Assembly (NCBI GenBank): GCA_963790335.1
Contig: CAWBOB010000002.1
Coordinates: forward strand, 62,001-126,000
Direction: 5' to 3'
DNA length: 64,000 nucleotides
DNA from: JAOUEA01 sp963790335
GTDB lineage: Bacteria > Actinomycetota > UBA4738 > HRBIN12
How positions within the stretch are numbered: the first letter of the stretch is position 1; every line of letters begins with the position of its first letter. The notes below the pieces were generated by a model, which was not told the DNA's origin, did not search any database, and worked only from the letters and a program-made list of their open reading frames with translations. The position numbers were made by a program, and so were the translations under genes. This document shows positions 26,468 through 38,270 of this stretch, piece after piece.

Positions 26468-27721
26468 ATGAACGACCAGGCTACGACCGCCCGTCTGGGT
26501 GGTCTCGACGTCGCGTCGATCCGGCGCGACTTCCCGATCCTCGATCGCACCGTGGGCGATCGCCCGCTCGTGTACCTCGACAGCGCGGCCACCTCGCACA
26601 AGCCCAACCAGGTGATCGACGCCGAGGCCGAGTTCTACCGGCGCCACAATGCCAACGCCCATCGCGGCATCCACATGCTCGGTGAGGAGGCCACCGAGGC
26701 CTACGAGGGTGCTCGCGCGAGGGTGGCCCGGTTCCTGGGCGCACCCGAGCCCGAGACGATCGTGTTCACCCGTGGGGTCACGGAGTCGATGAACCTGGTC
26801 GCGCAGGGCTGGGGTCGCGCACACCTGCGCGAGGGTGACGAGGTGCTGCTCTCCGAGATGGAACATCATTCCAACATCGTGCCCTGGCAGATGACGGCGG
26901 CGGTGACCGGCGCGACGCTCCGGTACATCCCGCTCACCGACGACGGCCTGCTCGACCTGTCCGAACTCGGGTCGCTGCTCACCGAGCGCACGAAGATCCT
27001 GAGCGTCACCGGCATGTCGAACGCGCTCGGCACGATCACACCCCTGCGTCAGCTGGCCGACGCCGCGCATTCGGTGGGCGCCACGATCGCGGTCGATGCG
27101 GCCCAGCTCGCGCCGCACTCACCGATCGACGTGCAGGCGCTCGACGTCGATCTGCTCGGGTTCACCGGCCACAAGATGCTCGGGCCCACCGCGAGCGGCG
27201 GCCTCTACGGCAAGCGCGAGGTGCTGGAGTCGATGGATCCGATGCTCGGCGGCGGCGAGATGATCCACGAGGTCTTCCACGATCACAGCAGCTACAAGCC
27301 GTCGCCCTACAAGTTCGAGGGCGGCACGATGCCCATCGCCCAGCAGGTCGGCCTGGCGGCGGCGATCGAGTACCTCGAGGGCCTCGGTATGGAGAAGGTG
27401 CGCGCGCACGAGGAGGAGATCACGCGGTACGCGCTCGATCGCCTGCTCGACGCCGGCGCCACGGTCTACGGGCCGAAGGACGCGAGCGTGCGAGGCGGGG
27501 CGGTGAGCTTCTGGTTCCGCGACGTGCATCCGCACGACCTGGCGACGATCCTGAACGAAGAAGGGGTGGCCATCAGGGCAGGTCATCACTGCGCGCAGCT
27601 CGCGATGCGTCGCTACGGGGTTCCGGCCACCGCGCGCGCGTCGTTCTACGTGTACAACACCACCGCCGAGGTCGACGCGCTGATCGATGCGCTCGACCGT
27701 GCGCAGGGGATCTTCGGCTGA
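26468..27721 (+). CDS. sufS: Cysteine desulfurase SufS
   Basis: A 417-residue class V, PLP-dependent desulfurase that releases sulfur from L-cysteine as a persulfide. PLP Lys is in FTGHKMLGPTASGGLYG, and the active-site Cys is in IRAGHHCAQLAMRRYG. The short loop around this Cys marks type II (SufS), which needs a sulfur-accepting partner such as SufU. It is followed by sufU after 47 bases. Confidence 0.95.
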   Translation: MNDQATTARLGGLDVASIRRDFPILDRTVGDRPLVYLDSAATSHKPNQVIDAEAEFYRRHNANAHRGIHMLGEEATEAYEGARARVARFLGAPEPETIVFTRGVTESMNLVAQGWGRAHLREGDEVLLSEMEHHSNIVPWQMTAAVTGATLRYIPLTDDGLLDLSELGSLLTERTKILSVTGMSNALGTITPLRQLADAAHSVGATIAVDAAQLAPHSPIDVQALDVDLLGFTGHKMLGPTASGGLYGKREVLESMDPMLGGGEMIHEVFHDHSSYKPSPYKFEGGTMPIAQQVGLAAAIEYLEGLGMEKVRAHEEEITRYALDRLLDAGATVYGPKDASVRGGAVSFWFRDVHPHDLATILNEEGVAIRAGHHCAQLAMRRYGVPATARASFYVYNTTAEVDALIDALDRAQGIFG

Positions 27722-27768
27722 GGCTGATCGAACCGCGCCGGCGAACGACGACGGACGAGAGGGGAACC

Positions 27769-28239
27769 GTGGCGCTCGACGACATCTACAAGGAAGTCAT
27801 CCTCGATCACTACAAGAATCCGCGGAACAAGCGGGACCTGCCTGGCGCCGAGCTGCAGTGCCATGCGAACAACCCGCTCTGCGGCGACGAGATCACGGTC
27901 TTCGCGCACGTCGACGACGGGTCGGTCGCCGAGGTGACGTTTCAGGGGGCGGGGTGCTCGATCAGCCAATCGAGCGCTTCGATGATGACCGAGGCGGTGA
28001 CCGGCACGACCGTCGACGCGGCGAACGCCCTCGCCGGGGCATTCCGGGGCATGATGGCAGGCGACGTCGACCCCGACGAGGAGTCGTTCGGCGACCTCAT
28101 CGCGCTCAAGGGTGTCGTGCAGTATCCGATCCGCATCAAGTGCGCCGTGCTCGCATGGGACGTGTTGCAGGACGCCCTCGAGGGCGCCGGAAGCGCCACG
28201 GGCGCCCGGCCGCACACCACGCGACCGGCGGCTGACTAG
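27769..28239 (+). CDS. sufU: Sulfurtransferase/zinc protein SufU
   Basis: A 156-residue SufU. The Zn ligands and sulfur acceptor site are Cys38, Asp40, Cys63 and Cys125 (NPLCGDEI, GAGCSISQSSASMM, IKCAVLAW), in line with Bacillus subtilis SufU. The loop that separates SufU from IscU is present. It takes persulfide from SufS. The GTG start has GAGAGGGG upstream. It closes the suf operon; its end overlaps the next promoter. Confidence 0.93.
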   Translation: MALDDIYKEVILDHYKNPRNKRDLPGAELQCHANNPLCGDEITVFAHVDDGSVAEVTFQGAGCSISQSSASMMTEAVTGTTVDAANALAGAFRGMMAGDVDPDEESFGDLIALKGVVQYPIRIKCAVLAWDVLQDALEGAGSATGARPHTTRPAAD

Positions 28240-28242
28240 GCT
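28237..28242 (+). promoter_or_regulatory. -10 box of a leaderless gene (DUF2207 protein)
   Basis: TAGGCT begins within the sufU stop codon and lies 7 bases before GTG 28250. This supports that start and a leaderless transcript. Confidence 0.5.
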
Positions 28243-28249
28243 GCACCGC

Positions 28250-30082
28250 GTGGAACCGCGGCAGAGGCGTTCGTCGGCCGGCCGCGCAGCTCGCGCCGCG
28301 GTGGCCCTCGCGACCGCCGCCGTCACGCTCGCGATGGCCCCCGCAGCTGCGCTCGCCCAGCAGGGCGAGCGCATCGTGGCCTACGACGTGGCCATCGAGA
28401 TCCGCGGCGACGGCTCGCTCGCCATCGTCGAGACGATCGACTACGACTTCGGGTCGTCACCGCGGCACGGCATCCTTCGTGACATCCCGACCCGGCTCAC
28501 CTACGACGACACGTTCGATCGCATCTACCCCCTCGAGGTCGTCGAGGTGCGCGCGTCCGAAGGCACGCCGGCCGGCTATGCGGTCGAGTCCGCCGAAGGC
28601 GGCATCACGCGCATCAGGGTCGGTGATGCCGACGTCGAGATCACGGGCCGGCATTCCTACGAGCTCACCTACACCGTCGGAGCCGCGCTCAACGGCTTCC
28701 CCGACCACGACGAGCTGTACTGGAACGCGATCGGCTCCGAGTGGCCGGCGCCGATCGGGCGTGCCACCATCGCGGTTCGGGCGCCGGCCGACATCACGCA
28801 GGTCGCGTGCTTCCAGGGCTACGACGGATCGACGCTGCCGTGCGACCGGGCATCGGCTCAGGGCGAGCGGGCACGGTTCACGCAGTCGGATCTCGGCTCC
28901 TTCAGCGGGGTGACGATCGTGGTCGGCCTGCCCAAGGGGGCCGTGCCCGAACCCGCTCCGGTGCTCGAGGAGCGCTGGACCCTCGGGCGCGCGTTCGAGG
29001 CGAATCCGACGACGCTCGGCGCCTCGGCCGCGGTGGCGGTCGCAGCGGTCGGCGGGGTCGCTGCGCTCGTGTGGCGGCGCGGCCGCGACCGGAGATTCCG
29101 CGGCTCGCCGGTCGACCAGGTCATGGGCAACCCCACGGGCGAGCATCAGGCGGTGCCGCTTGGGGAAGGTGACGCCTCGGCGCCGGTGGAGTTCGCACCG
29201 CCCGACGGCATGCGTCCTGGTCAGATGGGCACGCTCGTCGACGAGCAGGCCAACGTGCTCGACGTGTCGGCGACCTTGGTCGATCTCGCCGTGCGCGGCT
29301 ACCTGCTGATCCAGGAGATCCCGAAGGAAGGCTGGTTCGGCAAGCCCGATTGGCGTCTCATCGCCCTGGAGAAGGATGACGCAGACCTGCTGACGTACGA
29401 GCGAAGGCTGCGAGACGGCCTGTTCCGTGACGGGTCCGAGGTGACGGTCTCCGAGCTGAAGAACACGTTCGCTGCGCGCCTGGGTGCCGTGCAGGAGTCG
29501 CTCTATGCCGACGCCGTCGAGCGAGGATGGTTCAGCGAACGCCCCGACAGGGTGCGATCGAGGTGGCAAGGGGTTGGGGTGGTCGCTCTGATCGCTGCGG
29601 GCGGGGCGACCTTCGCCCTGGCCCGGTGGACGCATTGGGGCCTCGTGGGCCTTCCGTTGCTCCTCGGCGCCGTCGCGCTGCTCGTGGCGGCGTCGCGCAT
29701 GCCGGCGCGCACCGCGAAGGGCACCGCGATGCTGCGACGCGTGCGCGGCTTCCGCACCGTGATCGAGACCGCCGAGACCCACATGTCACGATGGGCCGAG
29801 AAGGAGCTGGTGTTCACGCGGTTCCTGCCGTTCGCGATCGTGTTCGGCTGCACCGACCGGTGGGCGAAGGCGTTCGAGGCGCTCGGCGTGCAGCCCGACA
29901 CGAGCTGGTACGTCTCGCCGAACCCGTTCGTGTTCGCGCATTTCGCCCACTCGATGGAAGGCTTCGCCGTCACGACCGGCGGCACGATCGCGTCGACCCC
30001 GTCGGGCTCGGGGGGAAGTGGATTCTCGGGGGGCGGGTTCTCCGGGGGCGGCGGTGGCGGAGGAGGAGGCGGAAGCTGGTGA
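28250..30082 (+). CDS. DUF2207 domain membrane protein with Gly-rich tail
   Basis: A 610-residue protein. A signal peptide (residues about 10-37, ending PAAALAQQ) leads into an extracytoplasmic DUF2207 domain (IVETIDYDFGSSPRHGILRDIP). A transmembrane helix (about 260-280), a long cytoplasmic region, two further hydrophobic segments near 440-480 and a tail with SGFSGGGFSGG and a run of ten glycines before SW follow. Glycine-rich ends are typical of this family. Function is not established. Leaderless GTG start, 7 bases after the -10 box. Confidence 0.82.
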   Translation: MEPRQRRSSAGRAARAAVALATAAVTLAMAPAAALAQQGERIVAYDVAIEIRGDGSLAIVETIDYDFGSSPRHGILRDIPTRLTYDDTFDRIYPLEVVEVRASEGTPAGYAVESAEGGITRIRVGDADVEITGRHSYELTYTVGAALNGFPDHDELYWNAIGSEWPAPIGRATIAVRAPADITQVACFQGYDGSTLPCDRASAQGERARFTQSDLGSFSGVTIVVGLPKGAVPEPAPVLEERWTLGRAFEANPTTLGASAAVAVAAVGGVAALVWRRGRDRRFRGSPVDQVMGNPTGEHQAVPLGEGDASAPVEFAPPDGMRPGQMGTLVDEQANVLDVSATLVDLAVRGYLLIQEIPKEGWFGKPDWRLIALEKDDADLLTYERRLRDGLFRDGSEVTVSELKNTFAARLGAVQESLYADAVERGWFSERPDRVRSRWQGVGVVALIAAGGATFALARWTHWGLVGLPLLLGAVALLVAASRMPARTAKGTAMLRRVRGFRTVIETAETHMSRWAEKELVFTRFLPFAIVFGCTDRWAKAFEALGVQPDTSWYVSPNPFVFAHFAHSMEGFAVTTGGTIASTPSGSGGSGFSGGGFSGGGGGGGGGGSW

Positions 30083-30111
30083 GCGGGCGGGCGCCGGCCG
30101 ATCGCCGGCCG

Positions 30112-30117
30112 TAGCAT
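30112..30117 (+). promoter_or_regulatory. -10 box of the acyltransferase gene
   Basis: TAGCAT lies 8 bases before ATG 30126. The leader would be one or two bases or absent. Confidence 0.45.
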
Positions 30118-30125
30118 CTGACGAC

Positions 30126-31112
30126 ATGCGCATCGTGTTCAGCGAGGACGGCCGTGACTTCCACCGGCGGGGTTGGCACCAGCTCGTGGAGGCCGACCCG
30201 GCCGGAACCTTCTTCCACACGCCGGCCTACCTGAAGCTCTACTGGGAGGAGTTCGGCGAGCAACCCGACCACCTGCTGCTGGCGTTCGCGGAGGAAGACG
30301 ACGGCACGCAGGTCGGTGCCTGCGCCTTCGAGCGCATCGCATCGACGTTGCGGTTCCTCGGCGGCACCGAGGTCACCGACTACATGGGGCCCGTGGGGTT
30401 GCCCGGGCGACAGGACGCCATGGCCAAGGAGCTCTGGTCGGCACTGCTTGCTCGAGACGACTGGCGCGAGGCCGACCTGCGCGGCCTGCCCGGCGACGAG
30501 CCCTGGCACCAGCTGCTCAGGGACGCTGCGGATGCGCAGGGCCTCACGGTCGCCGATGACGACGACGGCGTGGCACCGTACCTGCCGTTGCCGGCCACGT
30601 GGGACGACTACCTATCGGCGTTGTCGAGCAAGCATCGCCACGAGATCAAGCGCAAGGCGCGCAAGCTCACCGAGGAAGCCGGCCAGTTCCACATCGTGAC
30701 GGCTCAGGCCGACACGCTGATGCCGCTGCTCGACCGGTTCGTCGAGCTCCACCGCACGTCGGAGGGGCCCAAGGGCGTGTTCATGGTGCCGGGCATGGAG
30801 ATCTTCTTCCGCCGCCTCGGCGAGGCATTCTGCGCCGACGGCGTCTTCCGGCTGACGTTCATCGAGGTCGGCGGGGTGCTGGCCGCCGGCACGATCGGGT
30901 TCGTGTGGGGCGGGACCTCGTACCTGTACAACTCGGCCTTCGACCGCTCCTGGGGAAGCCTCGCTCCGGGCATGGTGCTGGTCGCCGAGGACATCCGGCT
31001 CGCGATCGAGGAGGGCTGCGGAGGTTTCGACCTGCTGAAGGGCGACTACGCCTACAAGTACCGGTTCGGGTCGGAGCCGCGAGCGATGAAGCGGTTGATC
31101 GTCTCGCGCTGA
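30126..31112 (+). CDS. GNAT-type acyltransferase (BioF2/FemAB-like fold)
   Basis: A 328-residue protein with a C-terminal Acetyltransf_6 domain (PF13480). Marks of the family are SSKHRHEIKRKARKL, the strand LAAGTIGFVWGGTSYLYNSAF and the end FDLLKGDYAYKYRFGSEP. Members transfer acyl or aminoacyl groups in cellulose, exopolysaccharide or peptidoglycan biosynthesis. The N-terminal half is a second, less conserved GNAT-like unit, as in FemAB. The substrate is unknown. It converges on the next gene. Confidence 0.8.
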   Translation: MRIVFSEDGRDFHRRGWHQLVEADPAGTFFHTPAYLKLYWEEFGEQPDHLLLAFAEEDDGTQVGACAFERIASTLRFLGGTEVTDYMGPVGLPGRQDAMAKELWSALLARDDWREADLRGLPGDEPWHQLLRDAADAQGLTVADDDDGVAPYLPLPATWDDYLSALSSKHRHEIKRKARKLTEEAGQFHIVTAQADTLMPLLDRFVELHRTSEGPKGVFMVPGMEIFFRRLGEAFCADGVFRLTFIEVGGVLAAGTIGFVWGGTSYLYNSAFDRSWGSLAPGMVLVAEDIRLAIEEGCGGFDLLKGDYAYKYRFGSEPRAMKRLIVSR

Positions 31113-31139
31113 CGAAGGGTCACCGGCGGGACGCGCCCT

Positions 31140-31970
31140 CTACGGGAACGCGCGCAGGTGACGGAGCACGGTGTCGGCGAGCCCGCGGTCGCCACCGATC
31201 ACCACGTTGCCGGAGAGCAGCACGTCGTCGGGCTTCAACCGCTGACCGGCGACGAGAGCCAGTTGGGGCGCACGTCCCGAGATCGTGGCGTCGGGCGTCG
31301 AGCGCGGGCGCGGGGCGTCGTGCGCGCCGAGGCCCCAGTGCCACGAACCTTCGCCGGCACCCTCGACCTCGACCTCGACGCTCCGCCCGGCCAGATCGTG
31401 GCCGGTTCGCGCGAGCGACCACGGCAGCATGCGGATGGCCAGGTCGATCGTGAGGTGGATCGGCCAGTGCTGGATCTGGGGTCCGAGCCCGTTCGTAGCG
31501 CGCACGTCCTCGCCGTGCAGCCACCACTCCACGACCCTCGTCTGCACGAGGTAGCGAGCGGCGATCGGTCCGGCCACGTATTCGAAGCGACGCTCGGACC
31601 AATCCTCGTCGGAGAGGGCGGCGCAGTGCGAGAGGAACGACTCGGCCGCCAGGCCCCAGGAGGTCAGCACCTCGCGGGTGTCGAGTCCGGAGCGACGGTT
31701 CACCGTGTAGGTGTTGAAGGCGTCGATGTCGAACGGTGCGTCGGCCCGCTCCGCCTGCCACTCCTCGAGCTCGATCGCCGGCTCGCCGGCCGCGAGCTGC
31801 GCGGCGATCGTGTCGCCGGCGGCGAGGTGCGCGATGACGTCGCGGTTCCACCACCCCTCGGCGGCGCTGGGCTGCTCCCAGGTGCCGGGATCCGCGTACT
31901 GGATCGTGCGGCCGAGCCGCTGGCGCTCGGCGTGTGCGATGCCGAGCAGCTCGGCGCGTTCGAGACTCAC
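31140..31970 (-). CDS. Maleylpyruvate isomerase/mycothiol-dependent DinB-family protein
   Basis: A 276-residue protein. The N-terminal DinB-type domain has the metal His in WWNRDVIAHLAAGD and in TRVVEWWLHGEDVRATNG, and the C-terminal part resembles the MDMPI C domain (SVEVEVEGAGEGSWHWGLG). Family members use mycothiol as a cofactor or nucleophile. The GTG start is supported by the TACAAT box 7 bases upstream. It is divergent from glycerate kinase with overlapping -10 boxes. Confidence 0.78.
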   Translation of the reverse strand: MSLERAELLGIAHAERQRLGRTIQYADPGTWEQPSAAEGWWNRDVIAHLAAGDTIAAQLAAGEPAIELEEWQAERADAPFDIDAFNTYTVNRRSGLDTREVLTSWGLAAESFLSHCAALSDEDWSERRFEYVAGPIAARYLVQTRVVEWWLHGEDVRATNGLGPQIQHWPIHLTIDLAIRMLPWSLARTGHDLAGRSVEVEVEGAGEGSWHWGLGAHDAPRPRSTPDATISGRAPQLALVAGQRLKPDDVLLSGNVVIGGDRGLADTVLRHLRAFP

Positions 31971-31977
31971 GGAGCGG

Positions 31978-31987
31978 ATTGTACAGT
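31978..31987. promoter_or_regulatory. Overlapping divergent leaderless promoters
   Basis: On the minus strand TACAAT (31978-31983) lies 7 bases before GTG 31970. On the plus strand TACAGT (31982-31987) lies 7 bases before GTG 31995. The two -10 boxes share two base pairs, so one RNA polymerase at a time can open this site. Confidence 0.6.
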
Positions 31988-31994
31988 CCGGTCC

Positions 31995-33122
31995 GTGCGC
32001 ATCCTCGTCGCCCCCGACAAGTTCAGGGGCACCCTCACGGCCGCTCAGGCTGCTCAGGCGTTCGCGGCCGGCTGGCGCCGCGGCCGGCCGGATGACGAGC
32101 TCGAGCTCGTGCCGATGGCGGACGGAGGCGAAGGCACGATGGACGCGCTCGTCGACGCCCTGGGTGGGCACGTCGTGTCCGCCACCGTCTCCGGTCCCCT
32201 CGGCGATGCGGTCGATGCCGCGTTCGGACTCGCGTCGACGCCCGAGGGCACGTTGGGGGTCGTCGAGATGGCGCGGGCCTCAGGCCTCGCGTTGCTGGAC
32301 GACACCCGCCGGGACCCTCGACGCACCAGCACGCGAGGCACGGGGGAGCTCATCGCCCAGGCGATCGACGCGGGCGCCGATCGGCTGGTCGTGTGCATCG
32401 GCGGCAGCGCGACGAACGACGGGGGAGCCGGCATGGCGGCGGCGCTCGGGGTCCGGCTCCTCGACGCGTCGGGCGCGCCGATCGCCGACGGCGGGGCGGC
32501 CCTCGCGTCCCTTGCCCACATCGATCTGTCGACCCGGCACGTGGGGCTCGCCCGGATCTCGGTCACGGGCGCTTGCGACGTGGACAACCCGCTCACGGGA
32601 CCATCAGGGGCGAGCGTCGTGTACGGCCCTCAGAAGGGAGCCACAGCCGGCGACGTGGTGTCGCTCGATCTGGCGCTCGGGCAGCTGGCGGCGGTCGTCG
32701 AGCGCGACCTCGGCGTCGACGTGCGTGACGAGCCCGGTGCCGGGGCTGCCGGGGGGCTCGGGTTCGGACTCATGGCGTTCTGCGGCGCGACCTTGCGCCC
32801 CGGGGTCGAGGTCGTGATGGACGCCGTGGGCCTCGCGCGACGCATCGCTGCCGCCGACCTCGTGATCACCGGGGAAGGGTCGCTCGACGAGCAGTCGCTG
32901 CACGGCAAGGTGCCGGCGGGTGTGCTCCATGCGTGCAGGCTCGCCGGGAAGCCGGCGGCCATCGTGTGCGGGCGCGCGACGATCGACCCGGGCGTACCGG
33001 TCGTCTCGCTCATCGACCGGGTCGGGCCGAAGGCGGCCGTCGCCGAAGCCCGGACCGCGCTCGTCGGCGCTGCCGAACACATGTCGAGCCGGGTCGGAGA
33101 GCTGGTGGGGTCGACCTCGTGA
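31995..33122 (+). CDS. glxK: Glycerate 2-kinase
   Basis: A 375-residue GckA/GlxK-type glycerate kinase that phosphorylates D-glycerate with ATP. The signatures are VAPDKFRGTLTAAQAAQAF, PMADGGEGTMDALVDALGG, GGSATNDGGAGMAAALG, PGAGAAGGLGFGLMAF and ITGEGSLDEQSLHGKVP. The GTG start follows the -10 box by 7 bases, so the message is leaderless. The GTGA end is shared with the YbaK-like gene. It may serve glyoxylate or serine-derived glycerate use. Confidence 0.92.
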   Translation: MRILVAPDKFRGTLTAAQAAQAFAAGWRRGRPDDELELVPMADGGEGTMDALVDALGGHVVSATVSGPLGDAVDAAFGLASTPEGTLGVVEMARASGLALLDDTRRDPRRTSTRGTGELIAQAIDAGADRLVVCIGGSATNDGGAGMAAALGVRLLDASGAPIADGGAALASLAHIDLSTRHVGLARISVTGACDVDNPLTGPSGASVVYGPQKGATAGDVVSLDLALGQLAAVVERDLGVDVRDEPGAGAAGGLGFGLMAFCGATLRPGVEVVMDAVGLARRIAAADLVITGEGSLDEQSLHGKVPAGVLHACRLAGKPAAIVCGRATIDPGVPVVSLIDRVGPKAAVAEARTALVGAAEHMSSRVGELVGSTS

Positions 33123-33589
33123 CGGGTGCCATCGATCGGTTCACCGCTGCCGCGGAGGCGCTCGGTCTGCGCCCGGATGTTCGACGGTTCCCGGAAGGGA
33201 CGAAGACCGCCGCCGACGCCGCCCGTGCCATCGGCTGCGACGTCGGCCAGATCGTGAAGTCGCTCGTGTTCATGGCCGATGACGTGGCCGTGCTGGTGCT
33301 TGCCGCGGGATCCAACCGGGTGGACGAGGCGAAGCTCGCCGCGGCGGCGGGTGCCGCCGTCGTGCGGCGTGCCACGCCCGAGGAAGCTCGCGGCGCCACC
33401 GGCTTCGCTGTGGGCGGCACGCCTCCCTTCGGCTCCGTGGGCCGGGTCCGCGCCTTCTGCGACGAGGAGCTGCTCGGGCACGACGAGATCTGGGCGGCGG
33501 CCGGCACCCCCGAATCCGTGTTCCCGACCACGCCCGCCGATCTCCTTCGGCTGAGCGGCGCTGCCATGGTCGATCTCGCCGAGCGCTGA
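33119..33589 (+). CDS. YbaK/EbsC-type aminoacyl-tRNA deacylase
   Basis: A 156-residue single-domain protein of the YbaK/ProX editing family (PF04073). It carries the conserved Lys in CDVGQIVKSLVFM, GATGFAVGGTPPFG and the C-terminal ESVFPTTPADLLRLSG. These proteins hydrolyse misacylated tRNAs (for example Cys-tRNA(Pro)). The exact tRNA target cannot be told. The start overlaps glxK by 4 bases (GTGA). Confidence 0.88.
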   Translation: MTGAIDRFTAAAEALGLRPDVRRFPEGTKTAADAARAIGCDVGQIVKSLVFMADDVAVLVLAAGSNRVDEAKLAAAAGAAVVRRATPEEARGATGFAVGGTPPFGSVGRVRAFCDEELLGHDEIWAAAGTPESVFPTTPADLLRLSGAAMVDLAER

Positions 33590-33670
33590 ACGCTCACACA
33601 TCTCAAGCTGGGGTTTCGCTCCTCCGACGGGTACCATGGGGAGGCCACCCGACGACCATCCGGAGGAACG

Positions 33671-33991
33671 ATGATCACGCTCACCGAGACCGCTGCGGGC
33701 AAGGTCAAGGAACTGCTCGCCGAGGAAGGCCGCGACGACATCGGGCTGCGCGTCGCCGTGCAGCCCGGAGGCTGCTCCGGTCTGCGCTACGCCATGTACC
33801 TCGACGACCAGATCGGCGACAAGGACCAGGCCGAGGAGCAGTTCGGTGTGCGCCTCGTGATCGACAAGATGAGCGTTCCGTACCTGTCCCAGGCAACGAT
33901 CGACTTCGTCGACACGCTCGAGCAGACAGGCTTCACGATCGACAACCCTGCCGCCCAGGGCGGCTGCGCCTGCGGCAGCTCCTTCCACTGA
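33671..33991 (+). CDS. erpA: A-type Fe-S carrier protein (ErpA/IscA family)
   Basis: A 106-residue HesB/IscA-like protein with the three cluster Cys residues: Cys35 (QPGGCSGLRY) and Cys99/Cys101 (GGCACGSSF). It moves Fe-S clusters from SUF to target proteins. GGAGGAA lies directly before the ATG, and a TACCAT box at 33632-33637 could be its -10, giving a leader of about 28 bases. It lies 5 kb from the suf operon. Confidence 0.9.
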   Translation: MITLTETAAGKVKELLAEEGRDDIGLRVAVQPGGCSGLRYAMYLDDQIGDKDQAEEQFGVRLVIDKMSVPYLSQATIDFVDTLEQTGFTIDNPAAQGGCACGSSFH

Positions 33992-33992
33992 C

Positions 33993-34011
33993 CTCCTGGT
34001 CACACCGGGAG
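33993..34011. terminator. Short hairpin between convergent erpA and metH
   Basis: CTCCTGGT-cac-ACCGGGAG pairs over 8 positions with one T-G wobble and a 3-base loop. It lies in the 30-base gap between the two stop codons. Confidence 0.45.
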
Positions 34012-34021
34012 CGGGAATGGT

Positions 34022-37660
<3,639 letters not shown>

Positions 37661-37667
37661 GCGTTCC

Positions 37668-37673
37668 ACCCTA
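37668..37673 (-). promoter_or_regulatory. -10 box of leaderless metH
   Basis: TAGGGT on the minus strand, 7 bases before the metH ATG. Confidence 0.5.
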
Positions 37674-37714
37674 GCGGGGCCGTGTGGAGCCGCCCACAAC
37701 GCCCTCGAACGGGA

Positions 37715-37744
37715 TTGGTCCCTGCCCCGGGCTCGGGGTAGGCT
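37715..37744 (+). promoter_or_regulatory. Promoter of the cyclic-nucleotide-domain gene
   Basis: TTGGTC (37715-37720), an 18-base spacer and TAGGCT (37739-37744), 7 bases before ATG 37752. It is a full two-element leaderless promoter. Confidence 0.55.
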
Positions 37745-37751
37745 CGCGGGC

Positions 37752-38246
37752 ATGAGCCAAGGCCTAGCCGATCTGTGGGGGCCGACGTCCGGCGAACCCG
37801 CTCGACGGCAACCCGAGCAGTCCATCGCGCGAACGAAGCGCCAGAGCGCCACGGCACTTGCGAGCGTGCCCCTGTTCGCCGGGTTCTCCAAGCGCCACCT
37901 GCAGCGGCTGGCGCGCGAGACCGACGAGCTCACGTTCGGTCCGGGCGAGTCGGTGGTGCGTGAAGGAGACCTCGGCGAGACGCTGTTCGTGGTGTTGGAG
38001 GGGGAGGGCAGGGTGACGCGGGGCGGGAAGAAGGTCGGCACCGTCGTTCCCGGCGACTTCTTCGGTGAGCTGGCCGCGATCGACGCCGAGCCGCGGACCG
38101 CCTCGGTGCTCGCCGTCACGCACCTGCGGGTGCTGCGGTTGTTCCGTCGCCACCTCATGGCGCTGCTCGACGACGAGCCGCAGGTCACCATGAAGCTCCT
38201 CGACGGCATCGTGCGCCGCCTGCGCCAGGTCGACCGCTCGGTCTGA
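37752..38246 (+). CDS. Cyclic nucleotide-binding domain protein
   Basis: A 164-residue protein. About 40 variable residues are followed by one CAP_ED/cNMP-binding domain: VPLFAGFSKRHLQRLARETD, GESVVREGDLGETLFVVLEG and the phosphate-binding cassette FFGELAAIDAEPRTASVLA. There is no helix-turn-helix, so it is not a Crp-type regulator. It probably acts as a cAMP-binding partner of another protein. It is divergent from metH. Confidence 0.85.
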   Translation: MSQGLADLWGPTSGEPARRQPEQSIARTKRQSATALASVPLFAGFSKRHLQRLARETDELTFGPGESVVREGDLGETLFVVLEGEGRVTRGGKKVGTVVPGDFFGELAAIDAEPRTASVLAVTHLRVLRLFRRHLMALLDDEPQVTMKLLDGIVRRLRQVDRSV

Positions 38247-38270
38247 GCGACTCGTCGAGCGACGGTACGG

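Noticed and set aside
37661..37751. Cobalamin riboswitch before metH
   Set aside because: Only 91 bases separate metH from its divergent neighbour, and the -10 box sits 7 bases from the ATG, leaving no leader for a riboswitch.
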